64,000 bases of DNA, taken from positions 2,480,001 to 2,544,000 of the forward strand of contig OY725504.1 in NCBI GenBank assembly GCA_963281255.1, read 5' to 3'. Below, in pieces: positions 46,160 to 57,345 of this stretch. Each line of letters opens with the position of its first letter. The stretch's first letter is position 1. The position numbers and the translations under genes are program-made. The notes beneath the pieces are model-generated. The model saw only the letters and a program-made list of their open reading frames with translations, was not told the origin of the DNA and made no database searches. This DNA comes from Aphrocallistes beatrix (lineage: Eukaryota; Porifera; Hexactinellida; Sceptrulophora; Aphrocallistidae).

Positions 46160-46488
46160 CAGTACACCCTCGCTAATCCGAACAGCTCTGTTCCAATGTT
46201 CGAAAAAGACGTTCGGATTAGTGAATTTGTTCCGATTAGTGAAATAACACTAATTCAATAGGACATTAAATATAATAAATTTGCAATGTTAGAATATTAA
46301 AGATATTATTTCGCTATGATTGCTTATTTAAGAGGTCTCAATCTTATTAATAAATTTGAGTTTATAAACGTTTATTCAAAGCATGGAGGCAAATTAAATT
46401 ATATTTTGAGTGTTCGGATTTTAAGAATGAAGTGTTCGGATTAGCGAGGGTTCGGATTGGCGAGGTTCGGACTAGCGAGGGTGTACTG
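46160..46488. mobile_element. pogo-type MITE (CAGTACACCCTCGC)
   Basis: Ends CAGTACACCCTCGCTAATCC and GGACTAGCGAGGGTGTACTG, TA duplicated; ATCCGAACA repeats. Sister of 53,226-53,555. Confidence 0.93.
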
Positions 46489-46500
46489 TATATGTATATA

Positions 46501-46567
46501 TATCTAACGAATTGATTGAAGAAACTGCCAGGCATAGAAAGCTGATTTTTGGCATGTGGGAGTCTTT
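46501..46567 (-). repeat. Repeat A fragment
   Basis: CTAACGAATTGATTGAAGAA to GGCATGTGGGAGTCTTTA, then lost. Confidence 0.85.
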
Positions 46568-47358
46568 AGGTACATTGAATTTACTTTTTCAGATTCCCAT
46601 TCCAGAATATTTATTGGCAGCATTACTCAAAAAGTATTCATTGTTTCAATAATATACCGCTCATAAATACGTGACGTTTCTTCTTTTACTGTTATTTTAA
46701 CATAGTTTATTACAAATGAAAGCAAATATAGTTGTTTTGAATGATATTGAAAATTAATAAAATTGAATATAATTATGTTGTTAGAGTAGATAATATCAGG
46801 AAATGGAAGTCTTAAATAGCTTATAACTAAGCAAAAAAAAAGATTTCAATTCCCATCCTCTACTTCATTCATGGTACATTTGATACCAGGCCTTATATTG
46901 AGTAGGTTATGTGTAAGTTTATTTTCTCCTGCATTCTTAAGTATATCTATAATATTTATATTTAATAGATATAGTAATATTATATAAAAATATATAATAG
47001 CAGAACTGATGCAACATTATCAATATATATCGGATAAACTGCAACCAATGGATTTATGAACTTAATACCTTTTATAAAGTAAATGTGTCGGTAAAATGTA
47101 TAATTTGCCTCAAAACAAAATTTACAAACTGGCCACTTGGTTTTATGACCTTTTGGTGATATATAATTTGTATATATTTAATAGGCCATGTTCTTACCCT
47201 TCATTGAATATCTAATGGTTATATATAAAACTTTATATATTATTAATGCATACAACAAATTAGTTAGTAACTTGCATGCATGGGAACAAATCCCAATGAT
47301 CCTAGCCTTTTTCGAATCAGAGTCATAAGGCTTGACTTGGGGTTTCTTTTGGACTTAA
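46568..47358. other. Unassigned, with one P-type end
   Basis: AT-rich. A right P-type end at about 46,840-46,911 (CCTTATATTGAGTAGGTTATG) has no left partner nearby. No gene seen. Confidence 0.5.
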
Positions 47359-47500
47359 GGATACCGCCCGCGAAAACTTTTTTATTGCTAATTCCATTGT
47401 ATTGCTGAGTAATCTAGCATCTAATCGTACTAGTTGGACGGTATTTATTTTGATTTTATGAATTAACTCCCAAAGTTTAGCGTTGCTAAAAATTGAAAAT
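47359..47500 (+). repeat. Repeat B, left-end fragment
   Basis: TTAA then GGATACCGCCCGCGAAAAC, CATTGTATTGCTGAGTAATC and GTTTAGCGTTGC; truncated. Confidence 0.8.
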
Positions 47501-47669
47501 TATTCGAGTCTTATCCGAGTTCTACTAGCTGGATTAACAAACTAAAAGTAAATGAATATTAGATGAAATAATGTTGACGATTTACTGCTCGGAGATAACC
47601 AGACATAATAGCCGATATCTTATAAATTCTAAATGTTTCGGTAAAACATTAAACAAATTGGTGTTACCA

Positions 47670-48222
47670 ATCCTTACTATTAAAACTCGATTATTGTTTG
47701 TTTGTGTATATATATATATATATATATCTGTAACGAATTGATTGAAGAAACTGCCAGGCGTTGAAAGCTGATTTTTAGCATGTGGGAGTCTTTTGGCTAT
47801 GGCTCCAGTAAGTTCTGAGTTCAGAGCAAAATGTCGACTCATCATGGAATTATGACATCATTGTCACATTTTTAAAAGTTAAGCAACACAGTTATTCGGG
47901 CATAACTCAGCCATTATAGGAGATAGAAGGCTGAAATTTTAAGAGAATCTGTATACTAACATACCTCACATATGATGCGACTTTCATCAAAAAATGATTA
48001 CTCATCACTTTGTTATGACGCCATCATTACGCATCAAAAATTTTAAAATTGACAAATCTGGTGATTTGTCGTGCGATATCGTTTATAATAGTAGGACAAA
48101 CGTATTTAGAGATGTTATCTCCCTTATAATTAACCAATGTGACCCCAGGCGACCGAAGGGAGCCTCCGGCGGACACAAAGTGTCCGCCAGCCGCGCAGCG
48201 CAAGCAAGCGAAGCGCGCTTGT
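47670..48222 (-). repeat. Repeat A copy, full length (reference copy)
   Basis: The cleanest full unit. Order: terminus ATCCTTACTATTAAAACTCG, short spacer, (TA)n, CTGTAACGAATTGATTGAAG, AT body with TGACATCA and TGACGCCAT-type octamers, then hairpin pair and GCGAAGCGCGCTTGT at 48,208-48,222. 553 bp, no coding potential, and no inverted ends. Confidence 0.92.
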
Positions 48223-48864
48223 AATAATAATATGGTCAGGGTAACAATGCTATATATTTTTAGCACATTGCACTTATATGAATGTGTAAAACAACAACAA
48301 ACACGTAATATATTAAGTCTCTCCTTTTGGAAACTAAATTATTTGTTCGAAATGTCAGATGGGTATAAACGGAAACATGAATCTGGTGCTGAAAAGAGAA
48401 AGAAAAGAGAAAAGCGAGAAGATAACCTCCAACAATTGAAAATTCATTGTTAAATTATGTTAATCTACCTGATCATGAAAATGAAGAAAACAATATCGAT
48501 TCAATTTTTTACGACGGTGATCAGTCTGAAATTGTTAATATTGATACTAGTGAAGAAGATGAACATAACAAATATATAGACCCAAACGATGGAAATACAA
48601 GTACTGATGATATTGCAATTGCAGAACAATCAACTTCAGAATCAATAGTTACACAACAAGATTCTATATTCTCCAGTGATCCGGCAAAGTGGAAAATGCT
48701 GAACTGATCAGATACTTTACTGAACATTCTCCTTCCCAGAATATAGAATCTAGTTTCATTTTCTCATGTAGAATGTTTGGCAACAAGAAAAGGTATGCAC
48801 GGAAAGAATATTTTACAAGGACATTGGCTAATGGCGAAAGATTCATCAGAGACTGGCTGATATA

Positions 48865-49422
48865 CAGGGTGACTATTAAGTTCTGTTACAAGCTTCGTTA
48901 GGTATAAAACTTCTTATACTCAAACGATCTTAGTTATTATGATCCTTAGAGATTGTAATTCGAATATTTTCAATGATTTATAAGATCTTTCGATTCTAAG
49001 ACTTAGTAATGTGTTTCGTATGGCTCTAATTAGGTACATTTTGCAAAAAAATTTTCACATCACAAAAAAATATGATCCAAATGGTCCTCAAAATGCACTG
49101 ATCTGAACATTCTATATTTCTACATATTTAGAGTGTTCGAGGAAAATGTGTGTGGTAATTTTTCCGAGAATTTGAAGACTCTGGGAAAATAACTTAAAAG
49201 CAGTGGGCCCTGATTCACGATTTTCGCTGCATGGCAGGACACATTTTCTTTCTCAAAACTCGCCAAACAAAACGCATTTCTAAGTCTTAGAATCGAAAAA
49301 TCTTTTAAAATCATTGAAAATATTCGAATTACAATCTCTAAGGATCATAATAACTAAGATCGTTTGAGTATAAGAAATTTTATACCTAACGAAGCTTGTA
49401 ACAGAACTTAATAGTCACCCTG
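48865..49422. mobile_element. TA MITE (CAGGGTGACTATTAAG), long inverted arms
   Basis: Arms of over 100 bp: CAGGGTGACTATTAAGTTCT inward through CGATCTTAGTTATTATGATC, with exact complements at right. TA at 48,863-48,864 and 49,423-49,424. It splits the hAT zinc-finger codons DWLIY|STSGK. 558 bp, Tc1/mariner-type MITE. Confidence 0.93.
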
Positions 49423-49462
49423 TATTCTACATCTGGAAAAGTATTTTGCTATATGTGTAAAC

Positions 49463-49927
49463 CAGGGGTCTTCAACCTGCGGCTCGCGAGCCATTTGCGA
49501 CTCTTGAACATGAAATGTGCGGCTCGCGGGACATTTTTTATGAGTCATTATTTTGTTTAATTTGAAATTTGTTATATAAGGATTCTGTATGTATTTTATT
49601 CAACGGACATTGCGAATATACTAAAGTATTAGCACTTTATTGTTTCTAAATTCTGGAAACCTTAATGGTGTTTGAATTGTATAGAAGACTTATGTTGTCT
49701 TCAGAAATTAATTTATGTATTCTCAATATTCAAAAGTATAAATCAGAAGTATTCGACAATATACCATTTCATTTTGGATATCGAATACTCTGCAAATACA
49801 CATTTTCTTATTCATTAATTAGTTACGTATCCCCTATGGCTACTTGATCGTAAACTTTCAATGCGGCTCGCAAATTTAATAGAGAACTAAAATTTGGCTC
49901 TCAGAAGAAAAAGGTTGAAGACCCCTG
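49463..49927. mobile_element. hAT MITE (CAGGGGTCTTCAACC) with 8-bp TSD
   Basis: Ends CAGGGGTCTTCAACCTGCGG and GGTTGAAGACCCCTG; perfect duplication GTGTAAAC at 49,455-49,462 and 49,928-49,935. Inserted in the decayed hAT gene. GCGGCTCGCG repeats near both ends. The open frame 49,665-49,847 lies in it and is not a gene. Confidence 0.95.
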
Positions 49928-51751
49928 GTGTAAACTAATCGCAAGAGGTAATTATTTATTAGAAAGTAAATTTCAATATGACTTTGATTATTGGAAGAAT
50001 GCGATATCAAGAATTCAGTCACATGAACATTCTAAAGAACATCTTTCAGCCATACCTGTTAAGCTTGAACGTCAAAAGTGCATGCGAATTGATATTGAAT
50101 TAGAGAAACAGTCAGAAAAAGAAATGGATTATTGGATTCGAGTATTAAAAAGGATTATCGCTGTAACAAGATTTCTGGCAGAGAGAGGGCTAGCTTTCCG
50201 AGGTGAAACTGAAATAATTGGTTGCCCAAGAAATGGGAATTATCTTGGATGCATCGAAATTCTTTCTAAATTTGATCCATTCCTTACTGAGCACTTACAC
50301 AGACATGGAAATCCAGGAAGGGGAAATGTGTCTTATCTCTCGTCAAAAATATGTGATTAATTCATTGACATACTTGCATCTACAATACAATCCCTTATTA
50401 TATCAGAAGTAAAAGAAGCTAAATATTTTGGTATCAGTATTGATTCTACGCCAGATATAGCTCACATAGACCAACTAACAGTAATTATCCGGTATTGCCT
50501 TTCTGATGGACATGTGGTTGTGCGATTTCTTTAATTCATTCCGATAGAACACCATGATGGAAAGTACGTGTTTGAAGTATTGCAAAACGTTCTGAAGTCA
50601 CACTGAATTGATATAGCAAACTACAGGCCACAATCTTATGACAACGCCAGCAACATGTCTGATATAGTCTGGAGTCCAGGCTCGCTTTCGTGAAATTAAT
50701 AGTTTTGCTGAATGGTCTCCCTGCGCTGCACACAGCCTGAATTTAGTTGGATCTACTGCAGTTGAAAGTTGAAATTCAGCTATTAAGTTTTTTTAACTTT
50801 TGCAGTCTCTACTCATTACTTTCAGCTTCGTCACAAAGATGGTCGAAACTAACAGCAAATATGAAAAGTCAAAGTCATATTATCCAGAGTTTCTATGAAA
50901 CAAGATGGTCGACACGCAGTGATGCTTTAAAAGCTCTTGTTCAGAACTATTCAGAAATTCGGCAGACATTGAATGACATAGCTGGTTTCTGACAGACAAC
51001 CTCAGGCAGCAGTCCACGAAGCTAATTCATTGAATATGAAATTAGACCAGCTGGACACCGCACTGATGTCAATTATTTGGAACGATATTCTTCAAAAAAT
51101 CAACTTAATAAACAAGTCACTCCAAAAAGCAGGGATTGAAATATGCACGGTTGTGAAGTTGTATGAAAGCCTCATGTCTTATTTTCATGCTATCCGAAAT
51201 AACTCTGATGATTATGAATCACAAGCAAAAGAACTAGTGTCTTCAAATTATATATACAATCTTCTTGTAGAAAACGTACGCGTAAGATCATGTTTGATGA
51301 AGGAGTAACAACTGAAATTGAAATGAATCCACGTGATACATTTCGCACCCAAACGTTCTATGTAATCGTGAATAAACTTATTATAAAAATGGGAAAACGC
51401 AAGAAAGCTTATGCTAGTGTACAAAAAATTAGTTTCCTCACAGATCGTAAGCTAACTGAAGTTGAGATAAAGGCGAAGGCAATAAATCTGGTTCAATCAT
51501 ACCCATCAGATCTGGAAGTGGACTTCGTAGACGAGTTTCTCCTTTTTTTCCAACTATACCACGAACAACAGGAGTATGTGAAATGTTGCAATCTCAAATC
51601 CGTGACAAATTGATCAGTAGCTTCCCAAATGTGGACGTCGCCATGAGGATATATCTCGCAATACTTGGAACAAGCTGTGAAGGAGAAAGATCGTTTTCCA
51701 AATTAAAAGTAACGAAAAATTGTCTAAGATCAACAATTGGATAATCCAAAC

Positions 51752-52122
51752 TTTCATCACTGTCGCGGGACGCATGCATCCGTCCGAATTTTGAAGTATG
51801 CATTTGTCCGAATTTGTAATATGCATTTGTCCGACTGAGTGTGCATTTGTCCGAATTTCATAGCTTGCAAATAAACATCACTGCTAGTAAAAACTGAAAA
51901 ATCCTAGCATTACAATATATTCCCCGACCAAAATGCCTCAATGATCCTAAAGGGGAGCAAGATGCCTCACCTAAAAGGCCTCACCATACACCCCTTTCTT
52001 CAGAAAAAAACTTTTAGGACAAATGCATACTTCAGTCGAACAAATGCATACTCTAGTCGGAGAGATGCATACTTAAGGGACAGATGCATACTACAAAATT
52101 GGACAAATGCAGCTCTCCCGCT
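51752..52122. mobile_element. Fold-back MITE of inverted tandem arrays
   Basis: Left half has four units of TGCATTTGTCCGAATTT type (51,768-51,862). Right half has five complementary units (GGACAAATGCATACT type, 52,015-52,115) facing them. Interrupts the hAT dimerisation domain between LRSTIG and LLYIECELL. Edges approximate. Confidence 0.8.
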
Positions 52123-52560
52123 TTCGCTCCTATATATTGAGTGCGAGTTGCTTCTCTCAATAGATTATAGAGACGTGATAAATTCAATTTGCGAAGAAAA
52201 AGAGCCGGAAAGTTACACTGTAGCCAGAATTCAACATCATTTCAAAACATTATTAAATAAATTCATATTTATGACTCATTCCATTTATTAAACTAGCATT
52301 TCAAAACAAAATTCAATTAATAGGTAAATTTTGTGTTTAAATGGCTGAAGAAAAAAAGTGCCCCAGGCCTACTAAGGTATTAATCCAGCCCTGCCCTTTG
52401 GAGATGATATAACACAAAAATTAAGAAGAAAGGTCAATAAAATCTTCTCAAAATAGCTATAAAAGGGAATTCATTACTATAATGCTCGGGAAATGGCCGT
52501 TTTAAGAAGATATTTAGCAATAATTGTATCAAAAATAAAATTCTGATCATTTAAAAAAAT

Positions 52561-53054
52561 GTAACGAATTGATTGAAGAAACTGCCGGGCGCAGAAAGTT
52601 GATTTTTGGTATGTGAGAGTATTTTGGCTATGGCTCCAGTAAGTTCTGAGCTCAGAAGAAAATGTCGATTCATCATGGAACTATGACGTCATTGTCACAT
52701 TTTTAAAGGTTAAGCAACACAGTTATTCGAGTATAACTCAGCCATTATAGGAGATAGAAGGCTGAAATTTTAATTGAATCTGTATACTAACATGCCTCAC
52801 ATATGATGTAACTATCACCAAAAAATGACGACTCATCACTTTGTTATGACGTCATCATTACTCATCAAAATTTTAAAAATTGACTAATTTGGTGATTTTT
52901 CGAGTGATATCGATTTTAAAACTAAGATGCACATATTTAGAGATGATTTCTCCTTAATAATTAACCAATGTCACCTTCAGGCGACCGAAGGGAGCCTCCG
53001 GCGGACACGAAGTGTACGCCAGCCGCGCAGCGCAAGCAAGCGAAGCGCGCTTGT
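52561..53054 (-). repeat. Repeat A copy within repeat B
   Basis: GTAACGAATTGATTGAAGAA at left, hairpins with a few changes (GGCGGACACGAAGTGTACGCC) and GCGAAGCGCGCTTGT at right. No (TA)n or fixed terminus here: the copy starts right after a run of A and GT. Confidence 0.9.
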
Positions 53055-53225
53055 AATCTATTATAATCTTAAATGAAAGGATATATACGATAATATATAG
53101 GTTCCTGAAACATCTCTTTGTCAAAAAATTAATATTTCTCGACTTATCATTGACTTTATTTCAATACAAATTCTATGGATAACTTTGAATATATTAGAAA
53201 ATGGCGAATCTAATGATGTAATATA

Positions 53226-53555
53226 CAGTACACCCTCGCTAATCCTAACCTCGCTAGTTCGAACCCTCGCTAATCCGAACACTTCATTCTTACAATCCGA
53301 ACACCCAAAATATAATATTATTCGCCTCTATGCTTTAAATCAACGTTTATAACATTATATCTTTCATTGATTCAGAAACCTCGTTACAAAAAGCAATCTA
53401 ACAAGATATTATTCTGAATATTGTAACAATACAAATTTATTATTGTTAATACCCCATTGAATTAGTGTTATTTCACTAATCGGAACAAATTCACCAATCC
53501 GAACGATTTTTTCGATCATTGGCACAGAGCTGTTCGGATTAGCGAGGGTGTACTG
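53226..53555. mobile_element. pogo-type MITE (CAGTACACCCTCGC)
   Basis: Ends CAGTACACCCTCGCTAATCC / complement, TA duplicated; very close to 46,160-46,488 in reverse orientation of the interior. Confidence 0.93.
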
Positions 53556-55258
53556 TATATCTAAATGTGGCTATTATACTCCACAATCAATACAATTGTC
53601 GTTAATAATGTATACAGAAAAATTGGAGCATTCCCAGATTCGTTCAAACCCCCCACTTAGGGTCCAAAAAGAGATATCTCTCTATCTCTGTAAATATAAG
53701 TCCAAATTCTTAGTTCTCAATTCCTATTATACTTTTTATAACGGTATATGTATGATTCATTGATAAATATTGCACTACATCTTATGGAATGTTAAGCTTT
53801 AGATCTTTATCATATGATGACGTACATTTTCGAAATCCTAGCTTGGAAACTAAAATTCATAGACTCTCGTTCTAGCTTCCTAATATACTTTTTAGAAGCA
53901 CTTTATTCATTCTAAACTAATGGATTATATACATAGAACTAGAAATATGAATTATTGTTCACAATTAGCTCAAAATATTCTCTGTTGGGGGCCTCAATGA
54001 AATTTGTGGATTTTTAGTGTATTTCTGCTATTTTCCCAAATTTGGTTGGCATATATCAAAATTATCAGTATAAATGCGAACAAATGCCTGTGAATGCTTT
54101 GATTTATCCATTAGGACTCATTTTACATTGCTCTTAACATTTAAAATTAAATGCCCTATAACTCGGGACTTCAAATTTCAAAATTGCCTGTTTTTAAAAT
54201 ATAAAAAGTCAAAATTGGTTTGAGAAATAGCGTCACATAGCTTACGATACATAAGACCTCACAGTAAATTGCGGATTTTGGACCAAGGATGTGGAGGAAA
54301 TCCGAACCATCAAATTGAATAATACCCTACCCAATGGTTTATGACAATGAATAGCAAGTCCCAGTGTTCAGAATGCCACTTAAGCCTGATGAACTTAGAC
54401 ACGCACAGCTTCGATCTCTCCACAGAGATGGCCTTGATGAACTCAAAGCTGTTTATGTTTGTTGCAAGCATTTCAAAGATGGAGACAATGAGTAGACACA
54501 CAAAATACCCAGTGGTGATGGTCCCCATCGGGAAATCCCGCGAAAGTGCTTAAAGCTAAAAGAAGGTGCAATACCATCTACTCTACCAGGATGCCCATCT
54601 TACTATTCATCACACTATTCATCACACTCAGGAACTGAATGCTCTCGTCTATCACTCGAGTCTAAAGATGATGAATTCCTCTCTCAAGCAATGAGTCTCA
54701 GCCTAATATTAAATATTGAAGAAGATAAGAAGTTTCTGACCTACACTTTCCAAGACCTGCAAGATAAGTTACCACTTCTTTCTATTTATGAAACATGGTC
54801 ATACTGGTATCCGAATCCAAGTACATTAGTATTTATGTGCTATAGCTAGATACTGGCAATATTTGAATTGTTGTTTACTTATCAATACAATTTGATTTGT
54901 CTGTAAAAGCATATCGCAAAGGTGAAAATTTTAGATATCTCAAGCATATCTTATTAACACTCGTCAACTAGAAATGCTATTTGAAGAAATTTCTATTTCA
55001 CCTCTTAGCACTACAGATACTAAAAATAACTTCAATTCCAATGATTTTCATATTACATCTACAGGAAATTACATCCAACAAGTTATCGATAAAATCCAGG
55101 CTAATGTGCCGGGGGACGAATTGCACATAATTGTCCTTAAATTTGTTGACCTCAATTTATTAACTGCCAACTTGAAAACAGTCTGATACCGATAAGAAGG
55201 CGGCGCTATAACATATTGACACAAATTTTGCCCCTCAAAACACATTTAATTTTGCCTA

Positions 55259-56212
55259 TGTGTTGGTGTTTCCTTCCAAAAACCAACTCAAAAAGTTTTC
55301 ATTATTTTCTCCTGAATTTTTGTGGATACTGTTCTCGCTGAGTTATCTGCAAAATACACTTTTTGGGAGCTCAAAAAGCAAGAAAAGAAATCTTTTTCTC
55401 AAATCACCTAATTTGTGGAGGACATTCCAGGAAACTTCAATGGCTTAAGCATACTTTACTCAATTATTCTTGCACAAAATGATTGAATAAAGAAAATATT
55501 AGGAATAGAATTTTCAACTTTAACCCAATTAAATTTTAAACAAATTCGTAGCTACAATATTTAGAAGCAGATTTTCGTAAGGAAAAATATTTTAACGTTT
55601 TTCTAAAGTAGACTATCTTCTGTCTCTATCATTTTGTTCTACGTAACGAGATCTTTCCAAAACCGTCGAGCTTGTAACTAAAGATACTCCCTTTGTAAAA
55701 TTGATTTTTTTAAGGGCTAAAAACAGGCTACAAAGCAATTTTCTTCAGAAAGGCTTGAATTTCCATTAGTTTTTACCGTATCCTAATATTAAATAACATC
55801 CAAACATCCTTAATTTTCCATCAATTTGATATATATATTGACCATATTTGGAGAATATTTTGGTTGCCAGTTCCTAGCAACGGCCAGGAATGTGAAAAAA
55901 TTCCTGGCCGTTGCTAGGCACGGTCATATAAAAATCTTTCCAAATATGGTCAGTATATATATCAAAAAGCTGGAAATCTAGTGCTGAGCATGAATTCAGC
56001 ATTAAAAAGATGATCTGGCACTGTTTAAAGAAGTTATAGCTGTGGGACATTTCGCATTTAAAATATGTCGTTTTAGAGCGACACCAGGTGATACTAGTGG
56101 CTCAAAGTGGCGATATATTTGAGTTGGAGTTATAAAAATCGGAATGAATGTAAAAAAAAGCAATTTGGTAACATTTTTAGTAAAACCTAGTTCCCCATGG
56201 GAAACACCAACC
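55259..56212. mobile_element. Element C, second copy (short)
   Basis: Ends TGTTGGTGTTTCC and GGGAAACACCAACC followed by TTAA at 56,213-56,216; left TTAA degraded. Shares GAGTTATCTGCAAAA, the palindromic MITE (55,830-55,965) and GTGCTGAGCA..GAATTTAGC-type blocks with 26,288-29,052. About 950 bp, non-coding. Confidence 0.75.
55830..55965. repeat. Short palindrome (GACCATATTTGGAGAAT), copy 2
   Basis: Arms ATTGACCATATTTGGAGAAT and complement, with a core hairpin CTAGCAACGGCCAGGAATG. Same place within element C as copy 1 within the long copy. Confidence 0.85.
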
Positions 56213-56538
56213 TTAATACACTAGAAAAATTGCATTCATCCTTTGGACTGGAATGAATTTTTCTATTTCCTTAAACAATCAACGAAATCGTTTTCCCCAG
56301 AGCGAAAGCATGTGATCATTCAAATGGATGCGATGCATGTAAAATTGGATATTTCTTACAAAAGTGGTAAATATTTTGTTCTAATCTCGATTCTGATTAT
56401 CCTACGAAAACTGTTTTCGCTATTATGGTGTTCATTAAGAAATGGTCTTGTATCGTCCGTCTACTTCCATGTTCATCTGTAACAGCTGAAAAGTTATTTA
56501 ACATCATCAAATCATGTATTCGTGATGTTGGGGAATGT

Positions 56539-57345
56539 GAATTTTTGATGCGTATTGATGGCGTCATAACATATCGATGACTCATTATTTCTTAAAGAGA
56601 ATTGTAGCATATTTGAGATATTTTAATACAGTGGAACCTCCGTAATCCGACACCTCTGTAATCCGACATTTCTCTAAACCGACATTATTTCTGTTCACGG
56701 ATCGTTTTTCTATAGAAAACAACCTCTATAATCCCACACCTCGCTATTCTGGAATCCGACAATTTAATGTTTTTCCAGTAATGCAAATTCGACCTGTATA
56801 ATCCGACAATTTTTTCGTCTATCAAATAATGTCGGATTATGGAGGTTATTTTACCTCCATAATCCGACAAATTATTCTTCTTTCAAATGATGTCGAATTA
56901 TGGAGGGGTTATTTTACCTCTTTGATCAGACAAATTATTCGTCTGTCAAATATTGTCTGATTGTGGAGGTTATTTTACCTTCATAATCTGACATTTTGCT
57001 GATTTTCCACAAATGTCGGATTATGGAGGTTATTCGATAATCCGACAATTTGCTAATCCGACATTTTTTTCGTCTCCCATTGAATGTCGGATTATGGAGG
57101 TTCCACTGTATACACATTCTGTTAAAACTATAGGCTTCTACACCTAAAATGGCTGAGTTATAGTCGAGAAAAAAACAATTATAATTATGATGAAAGTTAC
57201 TATGTCATAATTCCATGATGAGTCGACATTTTCGTCTGTGCTTACAACTTAGTGCAGCCAATAGCCAAAAAACTCCAACATGCCAAAAATCAGCATTCTG
57301 TGCCAGGTAGATTATTTAATCAATTCGTTGCAATTATATACATAT
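56539..57345 (+). repeat. Repeat A fragment split by a MITE
   Basis: TTTTTGATGCGTATTGATGG to GATATTTTAATA, then after the MITE (56,629-57,108) AAAATGGCTGAGTTATAG, ATTCCATGATGAGTCGAC and CAATCAATTCGTTGC. Head hairpins missing. Confidence 0.82.
56629..57108. mobile_element. pogo-type MITE (CAGTGGAACCTCCG)
   Basis: Ends CAGTGGAACCTCCGTAATCC and GGATTATGGAGGTTCCACTG, TA on both sides. The interior is almost entirely repeats of TGTCGGATTATGGAGGTTAT in both orientations. Confidence 0.93.

Larger units (their letters stand above)
48352..52233 (+). pseudogene. hAT transposon fossil (ZMYM1-like transposase), multiply interrupted
   Basis: Blocks in order: basic start MSDGYKRKHESGAEKRKKR; acidic linker; TTF-type zinc-finger region (FTRTLANGERFIRDWLIY, then after an insertion SGKVFCYMCK); SHEHSKEHLSA; FRGETEIIG and GNYLGCIEILSKFDP. 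The DUF4371 core follows (KYFGISIDSTPDIAHIDQLT), then MKLDQLDTALMSIIWND and the dimerisation domain (GTSCEGERSFSKLKVTKN, then past another insertion LLYIECELLLSIDYRDVI). Numerous stops and frameshifts; three MITEs are nested within it. Old, inactive copy. A host ZMYM-like gene is less likely given the lack of introns in the expected places and the heavy decay. Confidence 0.88.
52386..54229 (+). repeat. Repeat B copy, interrupted
   Basis: CTTTGGAGATGATATAACAC to TTGGTTTGAGAAATAG, collinear with 61,950-63,140. Contains repeat A (52,561-53,054) and a pogo-type MITE (53,226-53,555); cut on the right by a P-type element end at 54,236. Confidence 0.85.
54236..56538 (+). pseudogene. Second P element, old fossil
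   Basis: Left end CATAGCTTACGATACATAAG, CCTCACAGTAAATTGCGG. Decayed THAP remains at 54,341-54,500. Then THKIPSGDG-like, LKEGAIPSTLPGCPSYYS, SQAMSLSLILNIEED and ETWSYWYPNPST, each alignable with the copy at 37,684-38,060. After element C (55,259-56,212) it resumes as KLHSSFGLE, RKHVIIQMDAMHVKLDISYK and IVRLLPCSSVTAEKLF. Many stops and shifts. The right part is replaced by repeat A at 56,539. No inverted right end. Confidence 0.87.
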
